In this document: positions 47,845 through 56,020 of the stretch, piece after piece | How the letters are laid out: each line of letters begins with the position of its first letter | Position numbering within the stretch: the stretch's first letter is position 1 | NCBI RefSeq assembly: GCF_012767755.2 | Contig: NZ_AP023189.1 | Span: 6,078,001-6,142,000, forward strand | DNA from: Pseudomonas tohonis | GTDB taxonomy: Bacteria; Pseudomonadota; Gammaproteobacteria; Pseudomonadales; Pseudomonadaceae | Direction: 5' to 3' | DNA: 64,000 bases | Position numbers and translations under genes: made by a program | Notes under the pieces: generated by a model | The model's input: only the letters and a program-made list of their open reading frames with translations | What the model was told of the DNA's origin: nothing | The model's database searches: none

Positions 47845-48998
47845 GCGTCGTCGTGTTCTGGATCGGCCTGCTGGCCCTGTTCGCCCTGGCCACCTGGCTG
47901 GGTCGCAGGCTCGGCCTGATCCCCATCGTCAGCCAGCTGTTGCTGGCCAGCTTCGGCCTGCCGCTGGTGATGCTCTGGCTGGCCGCGCCGGTGGGCCTGG
48001 ACAACGCCCAGGTGCTGGCCGCGCCCTGGCTCAAGCCGCTGTACGGCGTGGCCTTCACCCTGCTGCTGGGGCACATCCTCAGCGATGTGATCGACCTGCG
48101 CCTGGAAGCGGCCAGCGTGAAGATCGCCCTGCCGAGCTTCTTCCTGCCGTTCTTCTGCGGCCTGGGCTGTGCCCTCTGGCTGCTGCCCGCCGACGGCCTG
48201 CTCTCGGCCATCGCCGTGGGCCTGCTGTTCGCCCTGACGGCGATCCCGGTGCTGTTCCTCTACCTGCGCCACCTGGGCTACGCCGAGGCGTCCATCCGCC
48301 GACTGCTGCAGGCGGCGATCCTGATGGACCTGATGTGCTGGAGCATCTTCGGCCTGGCCCAGGGCAGCGCCGCGCCCGGCGCCCTGCTCTGGCCGCTGCT
48401 GGCCGCCCTGCTGCCCCTGGCGCTGCACCTGGCGCGGGTGCGGGCGCCGCTGGCCTACAGCCTGGCCTTCTTCGCGCTGCTGCTGACGCTGCAGCAGCTC
48501 AAGCTCAACGCCCTGGTGTTCGGCATCGCCTACCTGCTGGTGATGGCCCTGCTGCGCGTGCCGTTCCGCCTGCCGTTGCCGGTGCGCGTCTTCCACGGCG
48601 TGCAGGTGTGGCTGGCGGTGCCGCTGATCCTCGCCTTCGGCCTGCTGCAGATCGACTGGCACACGGCCTGGCAGAACTATTCCTGGCTGCAGTTCGGCGC
48701 CCTGCTGGTGTTGCCCATCGTCAGCAAGCTGGCGGGCAACTGGCTGGGCCTGTCCTGGGCCGAGGGCCGCCTGGCGGCCAGCCCGGTGAAGTGGCGCGAG
48801 ACCGTGCTGCTCAACACCCGCGGCCTGACCGAGATCGTCTTCCTCAACCTTCTGTTCCAGCAGCACATCATCAGCGCGCAGCTGTACTTCGCGCTGATGC
48901 TGATGGGACTGATCGCCACCCTGTTGCCGGCCCTGACGCGCAGAGCGCACGTGGTCGCCACCCCCGCCCCGGAAAGGAGTCCCCATGAAGCCCATTGA
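47841..48998 (+). CDS. CPA2-type cation/proton antiporter-like membrane protein
   Basis: A 385-residue polytopic protein with about 10-12 hydrophobic segments. The C-terminal NTRGLTEIVFLNLLFQQHIISAQLYFALMLMGLIATLLPAL, read in parts, resembles the NTRGLxELVxLN region of Kef-like CPA2 antiporters. There is no cytosolic nucleotide-binding tail. It is embedded by a four-base overlap with the exporter and a 14-base overlap with the flavoenzyme, so it is an integral member of the operon. I do not know it as a standard aryl-polyene gene. It could drive export by ion exchange or transport an unrelated substrate. Confidence 0.78.
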   Translation: MSVVVFWIGLLALFALATWLGRRLGLIPIVSQLLLASFGLPLVMLWLAAPVGLDNAQVLAAPWLKPLYGVAFTLLLGHILSDVIDLRLEAASVKIALPSFFLPFFCGLGCALWLLPADGLLSAIAVGLLFALTAIPVLFLYLRHLGYAEASIRRLLQAAILMDLMCWSIFGLAQGSAAPGALLWPLLAALLPLALHLARVRAPLAYSLAFFALLLTLQQLKLNALVFGIAYLLVMALLRVPFRLPLPVRVFHGVQVWLAVPLILAFGLLQIDWHTAWQNYSWLQFGALLVLPIVSKLAGNWLGLSWAEGRLAASPVKWRETVLLNTRGLTEIVFLNLLFQQHIISAQLYFALMLMGLIATLLPALTRRAHVVATPAPERSPHEAH

Positions 48999-50226
48999 AA
49001 TCCAGCAGCGCCAGGTCGTGGTCATCGGTGCCGGCCCCTCCGGCGCCATCGCCGCCGCCCTGCTCAAGCGCAAGGGCCACGATGTGCTGATCCTCGAGCG
49101 CCAGCGCTTCCCGCGCTTCTCCATCGGCGAGAGCCTGCTGTCCCATTGCCTGGACTTCATCGAGGAAGCGGGGATGCTCGAAGCGGTCATGGCCGCCGGC
49201 TTCCAGATCAAGCACGGCGCGGCCTTCGCCTGGGGCGGGCGCTACACCGCCTTCGATTTCCGCGACAAGTTCACCCCCGGCAAAGGCACCACCTTCCAGG
49301 TACAGCGGGCCGACTTCGACAAGCTGCTGGCCGACCAGGCCGAGCTGCAGGGCGTGGAGATCCGCTACGAGGAGGAGATCATCGCCGCCGACTTCTCCAG
49401 CGACTGCCCGCGCCTGACCGTGCAGCGCCTGGACGGCAGCCAGTACCAGGTGGAGACCGCCTTCGTCCTCGACGGCAGCGGCTACGGCCGGGTGCTGCCG
49501 CGCCTGCTGGACCTGGAGGCGCCGTCCAGCTTCCCGGTGCGCCAGGCGGTGTTCACCCATATCGAGGACCGCATCGACGATGCCGGCTTCGACCGCGAGA
49601 AGATCCTCATCAGCATCCACCCCGAGCACCGTGACATCTGGTTCTGGCTGATCCCCTTCAGCAACGGCCGCTGCTCCCTGGGCGTGGTGGGCGAAGCCGG
49701 CCGCTATGCGGGCCGCCCCGAGGACCTGGATGCCTGCCTCAAGGGCTTCATCGCCGAGACGCCGAACCTGCGCCGCCTGCTGGCCAATGCCGTGTGGGAC
49801 ACCCCGGCCCGCGCCCTGGGCGGCTACTCGGCCAACGTGAAGGCCTTGCACGGCCCGGGCTTCGCCCTGCTGGGCAACGCGGCCGAGTTCCTCGACCCGG
49901 TGTTCTCCTCCGGCGTGACCATCGCCATGCGCTCGGCGAGCATGGCCGCGGCGGTGCTCGACCGGCAGCTGAACGGCGAACAGGTGGACTGGGAGAGCGA
50001 GTTCGCCACGCCGCTGAAGAAGGGCGTGGACACCTTCCGTGCCTACGTCGAGGGCTGGTACGAGGGCAGCTTCCAGGACGTGATCTTCCATGAGGGCGGG
50101 TCGCCGGAAATCCGCGGGATGATCTGCTCGATCCTCGCCGGCTACGCCTGGGACACGCGCAACCCCTTCGTCGCCGAGCCCAAGCGCCGCCTGCGCATGA
50201 TCAGCGAATTCTGCGCCACGGAATGA
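48985..50226 (+). CDS. FAD-dependent halogenase-like oxidoreductase
   Basis: A 413-residue flavoprotein. The Rossmann motif GAGPSG (15-20) binds FAD. ILERQRFPRFSIGESLL is shared with flavin-dependent halogenases. The halogenase signature WxWxIP is complete (Trp219, Trp221, Ile223, Pro224 in DIWFWLIPF), and Lys76 in FQIKHGAAFAWG aligns with the haloamine lysine of PrnA-type enzymes (Lys79). The family members acting on carrier-bound phenols and pyrroles are closest in pattern. Halogenation of the aryl head is plausible because xanthomonadins are brominated, but some relatives with these motifs are hydroxylases. Confidence 0.85.
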   Translation: MKPIEIQQRQVVVIGAGPSGAIAAALLKRKGHDVLILERQRFPRFSIGESLLSHCLDFIEEAGMLEAVMAAGFQIKHGAAFAWGGRYTAFDFRDKFTPGKGTTFQVQRADFDKLLADQAELQGVEIRYEEEIIAADFSSDCPRLTVQRLDGSQYQVETAFVLDGSGYGRVLPRLLDLEAPSSFPVRQAVFTHIEDRIDDAGFDREKILISIHPEHRDIWFWLIPFSNGRCSLGVVGEAGRYAGRPEDLDACLKGFIAETPNLRRLLANAVWDTPARALGGYSANVKALHGPGFALLGNAAEFLDPVFSSGVTIAMRSASMAAAVLDRQLNGEQVDWESEFATPLKKGVDTFRAYVEGWYEGSFQDVIFHEGGSPEIRGMICSILAGYAWDTRNPFVAEPKRRLRMISEFCATE

Positions 50227-50237
50227 GGGAGCCGACC

Positions 50238-50966
50238 ATGGAACGCGCCGCCGCCACCTACGTCGAGGAGACCCGCTTCGGCTTCTGGTTCCTGCAGAGC
50301 CACACCTGGCAGCACCACGTGCTGCGCGTGGCGATCAACGACCTCAGGGGCCTGTTCAGCGAGCCGTTGCCGGAGGCGCCGGTGCTGCTGGACGCCGGCT
50401 GCGGCCAGGGCAAGTCCTTCCGCCTGCTGGCGGACGCCTTCGCCCCGGCGCGGATGATCGGCCTGGACGCCGACCCGCACAGCCTCGACTGCTCCCGCGC
50501 CGAGGCCGAGCGCCTGGGCCTGGAGGTGCAGCTGGTGAGCAGCGACTGCGCCGCGATCGCCCTGCCGGACGCCAGCGTCGACCTCCTCTTCTGCCACCAG
50601 ACCTTCCACCACCTGGTGGAGCAGGAGCGCGCCCTGGCCGAGTTCTGGCGGGTGCTGAAGCCGGGCGGCTACCTGCTGTTCGCCGAATCCACGCGCTACT
50701 ACATCGACACCTGGGTGATCCGCTGGCTGTTCCGCCATCCGATGCACGTGCAGCGCACCGCCGAGCAGTACCTGGAGATGCTGCGCGGCCAGGGCTTCGT
50801 CTTCGAAGCGCGCAATGTGTCCTACCCCTACCTGTGGTGGAGCCGCTCCGCCGACTTCGGCCTGCTGGAGCGCTGGGGGCTGCGCAACCCGCCGCCGCCC
50901 GGCCAGCGCAACGAGACCCTGGTCAACGCCGTGGCGCGCAAGCCGCTGGAGAATGACGGTCGATGA
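50238..50966 (+). CDS. Class I SAM-dependent methyltransferase
   Basis: A 242-residue methyltransferase of the Methyltransf_11 type. Motif I is VLLDAGCGQGKSFRLL, the acidic end of strand 2 is IGLDADPHS and motif IV/post is LLFCHQTFHHLVEQERAL. It probably methylates the aryl headgroup or its phenolic oxygen, as aryl polyenes often carry a methyl. I prefer ATG 50238, which has GAGGGAG seven bases upstream, over ATG 50223, which overlaps the previous stop but has no ribosome binding site. Confidence 0.88.
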   Translation: MERAAATYVEETRFGFWFLQSHTWQHHVLRVAINDLRGLFSEPLPEAPVLLDAGCGQGKSFRLLADAFAPARMIGLDADPHSLDCSRAEAERLGLEVQLVSSDCAAIALPDASVDLLFCHQTFHHLVEQERALAEFWRVLKPGGYLLFAESTRYYIDTWVIRWLFRHPMHVQRTAEQYLEMLRGQGFVFEARNVSYPYLWWSRSADFGLLERWGLRNPPPPGQRNETLVNAVARKPLENDGR

Positions 50967-51454
50967 AGCGCCTGCTGCTCGCCGGCCTGTGCCTGCTGCT
51001 CGCCGCCTGTGCGGCGCGTACGCCGGTGCCCGAACGACCGCCACGGCTGGACCTGCCGCAATCCCTGCAGGTGCAGCGCCAGGCGCAGGGCGAGACCCGC
51101 GACTGGCTGCTGGTGGTGCAGGCCGAGGGGCCGGCGTTGCGCTGGTCGCTGTTCGACCCGCTGGGGGTGCCCCTGTCGCGCCAGGTGCTGGAGGACGGCT
51201 CCTGGCGCAACGACGGCCTGCTGCCGCCCAACGACGAGGCCCGCGAACTCTTCGCCGCGCTGCTCTATGCCCTGGCCCCGGCCGAGGCATTGCAGCCGGC
51301 CTACGCCGGTATCGAGCAACGCATCGCCACCGATGGCCGGCGCGAGCTGGCCGGACGCTGGAGCATCGCCTACCGCGCGCCGCTGGACTTCGACCTGCAG
51401 CGCCGCGACGGCCCGCACTACCGAATCACCGCTCTCGACGAGGAACCCCGATGA
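50963..51454 (+). CDS. DUF3261-type lipoprotein (ApeN-like)
   Basis: A 163-residue lipoprotein. The signal peptide MKRLLLAGLCLLLAACAA has lipobox LAAC with Cys16. It is typical of aryl-polyene operons and probably accepts the product from the LolA-like carrier at the outer membrane. The Ala at +2 argues against inner-membrane retention. Four-base overlaps on both sides. Confidence 0.87.
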   Translation: MKRLLLAGLCLLLAACAARTPVPERPPRLDLPQSLQVQRQAQGETRDWLLVVQAEGPALRWSLFDPLGVPLSRQVLEDGSWRNDGLLPPNDEARELFAALLYALAPAEALQPAYAGIEQRIATDGRRELAGRWSIAYRAPLDFDLQRRDGPHYRITALDEEPR

Positions 51455-52638
51455 TCGCCAATCTCAATGCCCTGGGCCTGGTCTGCGCCCTGGGCCAGGG
51501 CAAGCAGGCGGTGGCCGACGCGCTGTTCGCCGGCGACGCATCGGGCATGCGCCGCCAGGCCGGCTGGGTCGCGGGACGCGAACTGAGCATCGGGGCGGTG
51601 CCCGGCGAGCTGCCGGCCATGCCCGCCGGCCTGGAGGCCTGCCAGAGCCGCAACAACCAGTTGCTGCTGGCCGCCGCGCTGGAGATCGAGCCGCAGTTGC
51701 GTGCCGCCATCGAGCGCCATGGCCTGGACCGCGTGGGCATCGTCCTCGGTACCAGCACCTCGGGCATCCAGGAAGCCAGCGAAGGCATTGGCGAACACCT
51801 GCGCACCGGCACCCTGCCGGATGACTACCGCTACCCGCAGCAGGAGCTGGCCGCCCCGGCCGCCTTCCTCGCCGCCTGGCTGGGCACGCGCGGCCCGGCC
51901 TATTGCATCTCCACCGCCTGCACCTCCAGCGCCCGCGCCCTGCTCAGCGCACGCCGGCTTCTGGCACTCGGCGTGTGCGACGCGGTGATCTGCGGCGGCG
52001 TGGATTCGCTCTGCGGCCTCACCCTCAATGGGTTCAGCGCGCTGGAAGCGGTCTCCGCCGAGCCCTGCAACCCGCTGTCGCGCAACCGCAACGGCATCAA
52101 CATCGGCGAAGGCGCGGCGCTGTTCCTGCTCGACCGCGAGCCGGGACCCATCGCCCTGCTGGGTGCCGGCGCCTGCTCCGACGCGCACCACATCTCGGCC
52201 CCGGAGCCCGCAGGCGTCGGGGCCCAGCGCGCCATGCGCCTGGCCCTGGCCGACGCCGGGACCAACGCCGAAGGCATCCACTACCTGAACCTGCATGGCA
52301 CCGCCACGGTGCACAACGACGCCATGGAGAGCCATGCCACCGCCGCGCTGTTCCCCGCCGGGCTGCCGGTGTCGTCCACCAAGCCGCTGACCGGCCATAC
52401 CCTGGGCGCCGCCGGTGCGCTGGAGGCCGCCTTCTGCTGGCTGGCGCTGAGCGGGCACAACCGCGACCGCCTGCTGCCGCCGCACCTGTGGGACGGCGAG
52501 GCCGACCCCGAGCTGCCCGCGTTGGAGCCGGCGCACCGTGGCCGCGCCCTGGAGCCATCCTCGGGCCGCCGCCTGATGAGCAATTCGTTCGCCTTCGGCG
52601 GCAGCAACATCAGCCTGATCATCGGAGATGCGCCATGA
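51451..52638 (+). CDS. Beta-ketoacyl-ACP synthase (ApeO-like)
   Basis: A 395-residue type II ketosynthase. The catalytic triad is Cys157 (CISTACTSSA), His282 (NLHGTATVHND) and His316 (TGHTLGAAG), with Lys311 nearby. It condenses malonyl-ACP onto the growing polyene. In the E. coli system the equivalent pairs with the chain-length-factor-like ApeC (from memory), here encoded at 36734, 15 kb away in the same operon. Confidence 0.92.
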   Translation: MIANLNALGLVCALGQGKQAVADALFAGDASGMRRQAGWVAGRELSIGAVPGELPAMPAGLEACQSRNNQLLLAAALEIEPQLRAAIERHGLDRVGIVLGTSTSGIQEASEGIGEHLRTGTLPDDYRYPQQELAAPAAFLAAWLGTRGPAYCISTACTSSARALLSARRLLALGVCDAVICGGVDSLCGLTLNGFSALEAVSAEPCNPLSRNRNGINIGEGAALFLLDREPGPIALLGAGACSDAHHISAPEPAGVGAQRAMRLALADAGTNAEGIHYLNLHGTATVHNDAMESHATAALFPAGLPVSSTKPLTGHTLGAAGALEAAFCWLALSGHNRDRLLPPHLWDGEADPELPALEPAHRGRALEPSSGRRLMSNSFAFGGSNISLIIGDAP

Positions 52639-53084
52639 ACGACTGGCCGATTGCCGAGCTGGTCCCCCATGCCGGGGACATGATCCTCATCGACCGCGTC
52701 CTGCGCTTCGGCGACGAGGACGTGGAAACCCTCGCCACCGTGCGCCCCGGGCTGTTCAGCCAGGACGACGGCAGCCTGCCGGCCTGGGTCGGCGTGGAGC
52801 TGATGGCCCAGAGCATCGCCGCCTACGCCGGCTGCCAGGCGCGCCAGGCGGGGCTTCCCGTGGAGCTGGGCTTCCTGCTCGGCACCCGCAACTATCAATG
52901 CGACGTCGACCGCTTCCCGGCCGGCGCCGAGCTGCACATCAGCGCCACCCGCACGCTGCAGGACGACAACGGCATGGGCGTGTTCGAATGCCGCCTGGAA
53001 GGGCCGGGCCTCACGGCCTTCGCCCGCCTCAACGTCTTCCGTCCGCCGCAGGTGGCCAGTTACCTGGAGGAACCCCAACCATGA
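52635..53084 (+). CDS. 3-hydroxyacyl-ACP dehydratase (ApeP-like, hotdog fold)
   Basis: A 149-residue single hotdog domain: ELVPHAGDMILIDRV is the N-terminal active-site segment with His12, and WVGVELMAQSIAAYAG the central helix with the acidic residue. It dehydrates beta-hydroxyacyl-ACP to the 2-enoyl form. No enoyl reductase is encoded, which fits a fully unsaturated product. It may pair with the dehydratase domain of the ligase fusion. Confidence 0.9.
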   Translation: MNDWPIAELVPHAGDMILIDRVLRFGDEDVETLATVRPGLFSQDDGSLPAWVGVELMAQSIAAYAGCQARQAGLPVELGFLLGTRNYQCDVDRFPAGAELHISATRTLQDDNGMGVFECRLEGPGLTAFARLNVFRPPQVASYLEEPQP

Positions 53085-53809
53085 GCGAGACCATCCTGGT
53101 CACCGGCTCCAGCCGTGGCATCGGCCGCGCCATCGCCCTGCGCCTGGCGCGCGCCGGCTTCGACCTGGTGCTGCATTGCCGCTCGCGCCGCGACGAAGCC
53201 GACGCGGTGAAGGCCGAGATCCAAACCCTGGGCCGCAGCGCCCGGGTGCTGCAGTTCGATGTCTCCGACCGCGCCGCCTGCCGCGAGCAGCTGGAGGCCG
53301 ACGTGGAAGCCCATGGCGCCTACTACGGCGTGGTGTGCAACGCCGGCCTGACCCGCGACGGCGCCTTCCCGGCCCTCAGCGAGGACGACTGGGACAGCGT
53401 GCTGCGCACCAACCTGGACGGTTTCTACAACGTGCTGCACCCGCTGTGCATGCCGATGATCCGCCGCCGCAAGCCGGGACGCATCGTCTGCATCACCTCG
53501 GTCTCGGGCCTGATCGGCAACCGTGGCCAGGTCAACTACAGCGCGTCCAAGGCCGGCGTGATCGGTGCGGCCAAGGCCCTGGCCATCGAGCTGGGCAAGC
53601 GCCGCATCACGGTCAACTGCGTGGCCCCGGGGCTGATCGATACCGAGATACTCGACGAGCAGGTGCCGGTGGAGGAGATCCTCAAGATGGTCCCGGCGCA
53701 GCGCATGGGCACGCCGGAAGAAGTGGCCGGCGCCGTGAATTTCCTGATGTCCGAGGAGGCGGGGTACATCACCCGCCAGGTCCTCGCTGTGAATGGTGGG
53801 TTGTGCTGA
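53081..53809 (+). CDS. 3-oxoacyl-ACP reductase FabG-type (ApeQ-like)
   Basis: A 242-residue short-chain dehydrogenase/reductase. The cofactor loop is TGSSRGIGRA (8-17), and the catalytic residues are Ser140, Tyr153 and Lys157 (VNYSASKAG). Basic residues in HCRSRRDE suggest NADPH. It reduces the beta-keto group in each elongation cycle. Overlaps the dehydratase stop by four bases. Confidence 0.93.
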   Translation: MSETILVTGSSRGIGRAIALRLARAGFDLVLHCRSRRDEADAVKAEIQTLGRSARVLQFDVSDRAACREQLEADVEAHGAYYGVVCNAGLTRDGAFPALSEDDWDSVLRTNLDGFYNVLHPLCMPMIRRRKPGRIVCITSVSGLIGNRGQVNYSASKAGVIGAAKALAIELGKRRITVNCVAPGLIDTEILDEQVPVEEILKMVPAQRMGTPEEVAGAVNFLMSEEAGYITRQVLAVNGGLC

Positions 53810-55035
53810 TGAAACGCGTCGTCATTACCGGCATGGCCGGCGTCACCTCCCTGGGCAACGACTGGGCCGGCATCTCGGCCAACTTCCTGGGCAACCGCAG
53901 CGGCATCCGCCGCATGGACGAGTGGGACCGCTTCACCGAGCTGAACACCCGCCTGGCCGGCCCCATCGATGATTTCGCCACGCCCTCGCACTGGACGCGC
54001 AAGCAGATGCGCAGCATGGGTCGCGTCTCCAAGCTGGCGGTCTACGCGGCGGAGCGGGCGCTGGCCGACGCGGGGCTGGCGGGTGAGGCGATGATCAAGG
54101 ACGGGCGCATGGGCGTGGCCTGTGGCTCGTCCACCGGCAGCACCGACGAGATCAAGGCCTTCGGCAACATGCTGCTGAACTCGGTGGCGGACGGCCTCAA
54201 CGCCAACTCCTACGTGCGCATGATGCCGCACACGGCAGCGGCCAATATCAGCATCTTCTTCGGCCTCAAGGGCCGCCTGATCCCCACCTCCAGCGCCTGC
54301 ACCAGCGGCAGCCAGGGCATCGGCTACGCCTATGAGGCGATCAAGTTCGGCCGCCTGCCGATGATGCTCGCCGGCGGCGCCGAGGAGCTCTGCCCCACCG
54401 AGGCGATGGTGTTCGATGCGCTCTACGCCACCAGCCTGAAGAACGACGCCCCGCACACCTCGCCGCGTCCCTACGACAGCGGCCGCGACGGCCTGGTGAT
54501 CGGCGAAGGCGCCGGCATCCTGGTGCTGGAGGAGCTGGAGCATGCCCTGGCCCGGGGCGCGAAGATCCACGCCGAGATCGTCGGCTTCGGCTGCAACGCC
54601 GATGGCCAGCACACCACCAAGCCGGAGCAGGCGACCATGCGCGGGGCGATGGAGCTGGCCCTGGCCGACGCCGGCCTGGCACCGGAGGCCATCGGCTACG
54701 TCAACGGCCACGGCACCGCCACCGAGCAGGGCGACGTGGCGGAGACGCTCGCCACCAGCAGCCTGTTCGGCGCGCGCATGCCCATCAGCTCGCAGAAGAG
54801 CTTTCTCGGCCACACCCTGGGCGCCTGCGGCGCGCTGGAGTCCTGGTTCAGCATCGAGATGATGAACAGCGACCAGTACATCCACACCCTCAACCTCGAT
54901 GCCGTGGACCCGGCCTGCGGCGAGCTCGACTACCTGCGTGGCGAGCCCCGGCAGATGAGCAACGAATACGTGATGAACAACAACTTCGCCTTCGGTGGGG
55001 TCAACACCTCGTTGATCTTCCGTCGCTGGCGCTGA
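53809..55035 (+). CDS. Beta-ketoacyl-ACP synthase (ApeR-like)
   Basis: A 408-residue ketosynthase with triad Cys164 (TSSACTSGSQ), His301 (NGHGTATEQGD) and His335 (FLGHTLGACG). It is FabF-like and distinct from the ketosynthase at 51451; it may act in early condensations or set chain length. Its ATG shares one base with the reductase stop (TGATG). It is the last gene of the tightly packed operon; the next gene follows after 43 bases. Confidence 0.93.
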   Translation: MKRVVITGMAGVTSLGNDWAGISANFLGNRSGIRRMDEWDRFTELNTRLAGPIDDFATPSHWTRKQMRSMGRVSKLAVYAAERALADAGLAGEAMIKDGRMGVACGSSTGSTDEIKAFGNMLLNSVADGLNANSYVRMMPHTAAANISIFFGLKGRLIPTSSACTSGSQGIGYAYEAIKFGRLPMMLAGGAEELCPTEAMVFDALYATSLKNDAPHTSPRPYDSGRDGLVIGEGAGILVLEELEHALARGAKIHAEIVGFGCNADGQHTTKPEQATMRGAMELALADAGLAPEAIGYVNGHGTATEQGDVAETLATSSLFGARMPISSQKSFLGHTLGACGALESWFSIEMMNSDQYIHTLNLDAVDPACGELDYLRGEPRQMSNEYVMNNNFAFGGVNTSLIFRRWR

Positions 55036-55078
55036 CTTCCAAGCCCCCATACCCAACAAGACCGTCAAGGAGACGACC

Positions 55079-55525
55079 ATGAGCCTCAAGACCTGGACCG
55101 CTGTTGCTGTACTGTCCGCCGCTGTTCTGCCCGGCATCAGCCAGGCCCGCGATACCGTGCATTACCTCGACTTCAATTCGGTGGTCACCGAGGCCGTGCA
55201 GGCAGGACGCCTGGATGGCAGCGTGAAGTTCTACCTGGCCGGCAACACCCCCGCCGGCAAGGTGACGGTGATCAACCCCAACATCACCACCAACCAGAAG
55301 ACCAACGCCTTCAACAAGAGCGACGAGGAAGCCTGCCGCTGGGTGCTGCAGTCCGCCCTGATCCGCCTGCAGGACGCGGCCAAGTCGGCCGGCGCCAACG
55401 CGGTGGTGGACATCGCCAGCAACTACAAGCGCAAGGAATACAAGGACGCCAGCAAGTACGAGTGCCACGCGGGCGCCTTCGTCGCCGGCGTCGCCCTCAA
55501 GGGCGCCATCGCCAACGTCAAGTAA
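55079..55525 (+). CDS. Small exported protein, often mislabelled 'excinuclease ATPase subunit'
   Basis: A 148-residue protein with Sec signal MSLKTWTAVAVLSAAVLPGISQA. The mature part has LQDAAKSAGANAVVDIASNYKRKEY, resembling small periplasmic proteins of the YbjQ/excinuclease-labelled type, with two cysteines (EEACRW and YECHAG) that could pair. It has no ATPase motifs, so the common database name is not supported. Function unknown. It follows the last ketosynthase by 43 bases and is closed by a terminator, so it may be co-transcribed with the polyene operon. Confidence 0.8.
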   Translation: MSLKTWTAVAVLSAAVLPGISQARDTVHYLDFNSVVTEAVQAGRLDGSVKFYLAGNTPAGKVTVINPNITTNQKTNAFNKSDEEACRWVLQSALIRLQDAAKSAGANAVVDIASNYKRKEYKDASKYECHAGAFVAGVALKGAIANVK

Positions 55526-55544
55526 GGCGTTGCAGCTGTTGGGG

Positions 55545-55567
55545 AAGGCCGCGCGAGCGGCCTTTTT
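55545..55567 (+). terminator. Rho-independent terminator at the end of the aryl-polyene transcript
   Basis: A stem AAGGCCGC (55545-55552) and GCGGCCTT (55557-55564) with tetraloop GCGA is followed by TTTTT. It closes the unit ending at 55525. Confidence 0.9.
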
Positions 55568-55652
55568 CATGGGCGCGGGAAATGCCCTGAACGAAATAGC
55601 TGACCGCCAAGTCAACTCAATCGAGACCGCCCACCCTCCGAGGAGACCGCCC

Positions 55653-55880
55653 ATGCCCCTGCAGCCGTACACGATCCACTATCGCTTCCACGACGAACCG
55701 CGCCGCCACGTGCTGGAACTGGAGCACCGCCCCGACCCGGGCGAGACCGCCATGCACCTCCTGGTGCTGCATTTCGCCGACGCCGAGAACAGCCTGGTGA
55801 TGCCCGCGGCGGACGCCTCTGCGCAGGAGATCATCCAGCAGGCCGAGCTGCTGGGGATAAGCGATATGCGCCTTTCCTGA
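55653..55880 (+). CDS. Small protein of unknown function
   Basis: A 75-residue protein, MPLQPYTIHYRFHDEPRRH at the start, hydrophilic, without signal peptide, cysteines or recognisable motif. GAGGAGA lies eight bases before ATG 55653, and codon use is like its neighbours, which support a real gene. An upstream in-frame extension would run through the terminator and is rejected. I do not recognise a family. Confidence 0.68.
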   Translation: MPLQPYTIHYRFHDEPRRHVLELEHRPDPGETAMHLLVLHFADAENSLVMPAADASAQEIIQQAELLGISDMRLS

Positions 55881-56020
55881 GCACAGCGGGGATAGACGCT
55901 CCTTGTCGAAGAAGGGTGCAGATGACATCAATTTGCCACCTTCGTATAGTGCCGCTGCCCACGCGCAACGCGAAAAGCCATCAGGGCCCGGGCACACGCC
56001 AAGACGACAAGGAGCTGATC

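Noticed and set aside
47841..48998. Considered whether the antiporter-like gene could be part of the MMPL exporter by frameshift
   Set aside because: The exporter ends at a normal stop with full family length, and the next gene has its own overlapping ATG and a distinct fold.
50223..50237. Upstream ATG for the methyltransferase overlapping the flavoenzyme stop
   Set aside because: It lacks a ribosome binding site, whereas ATG 50238 has GAGGGAG at good spacing. The alternative adds only five residues.
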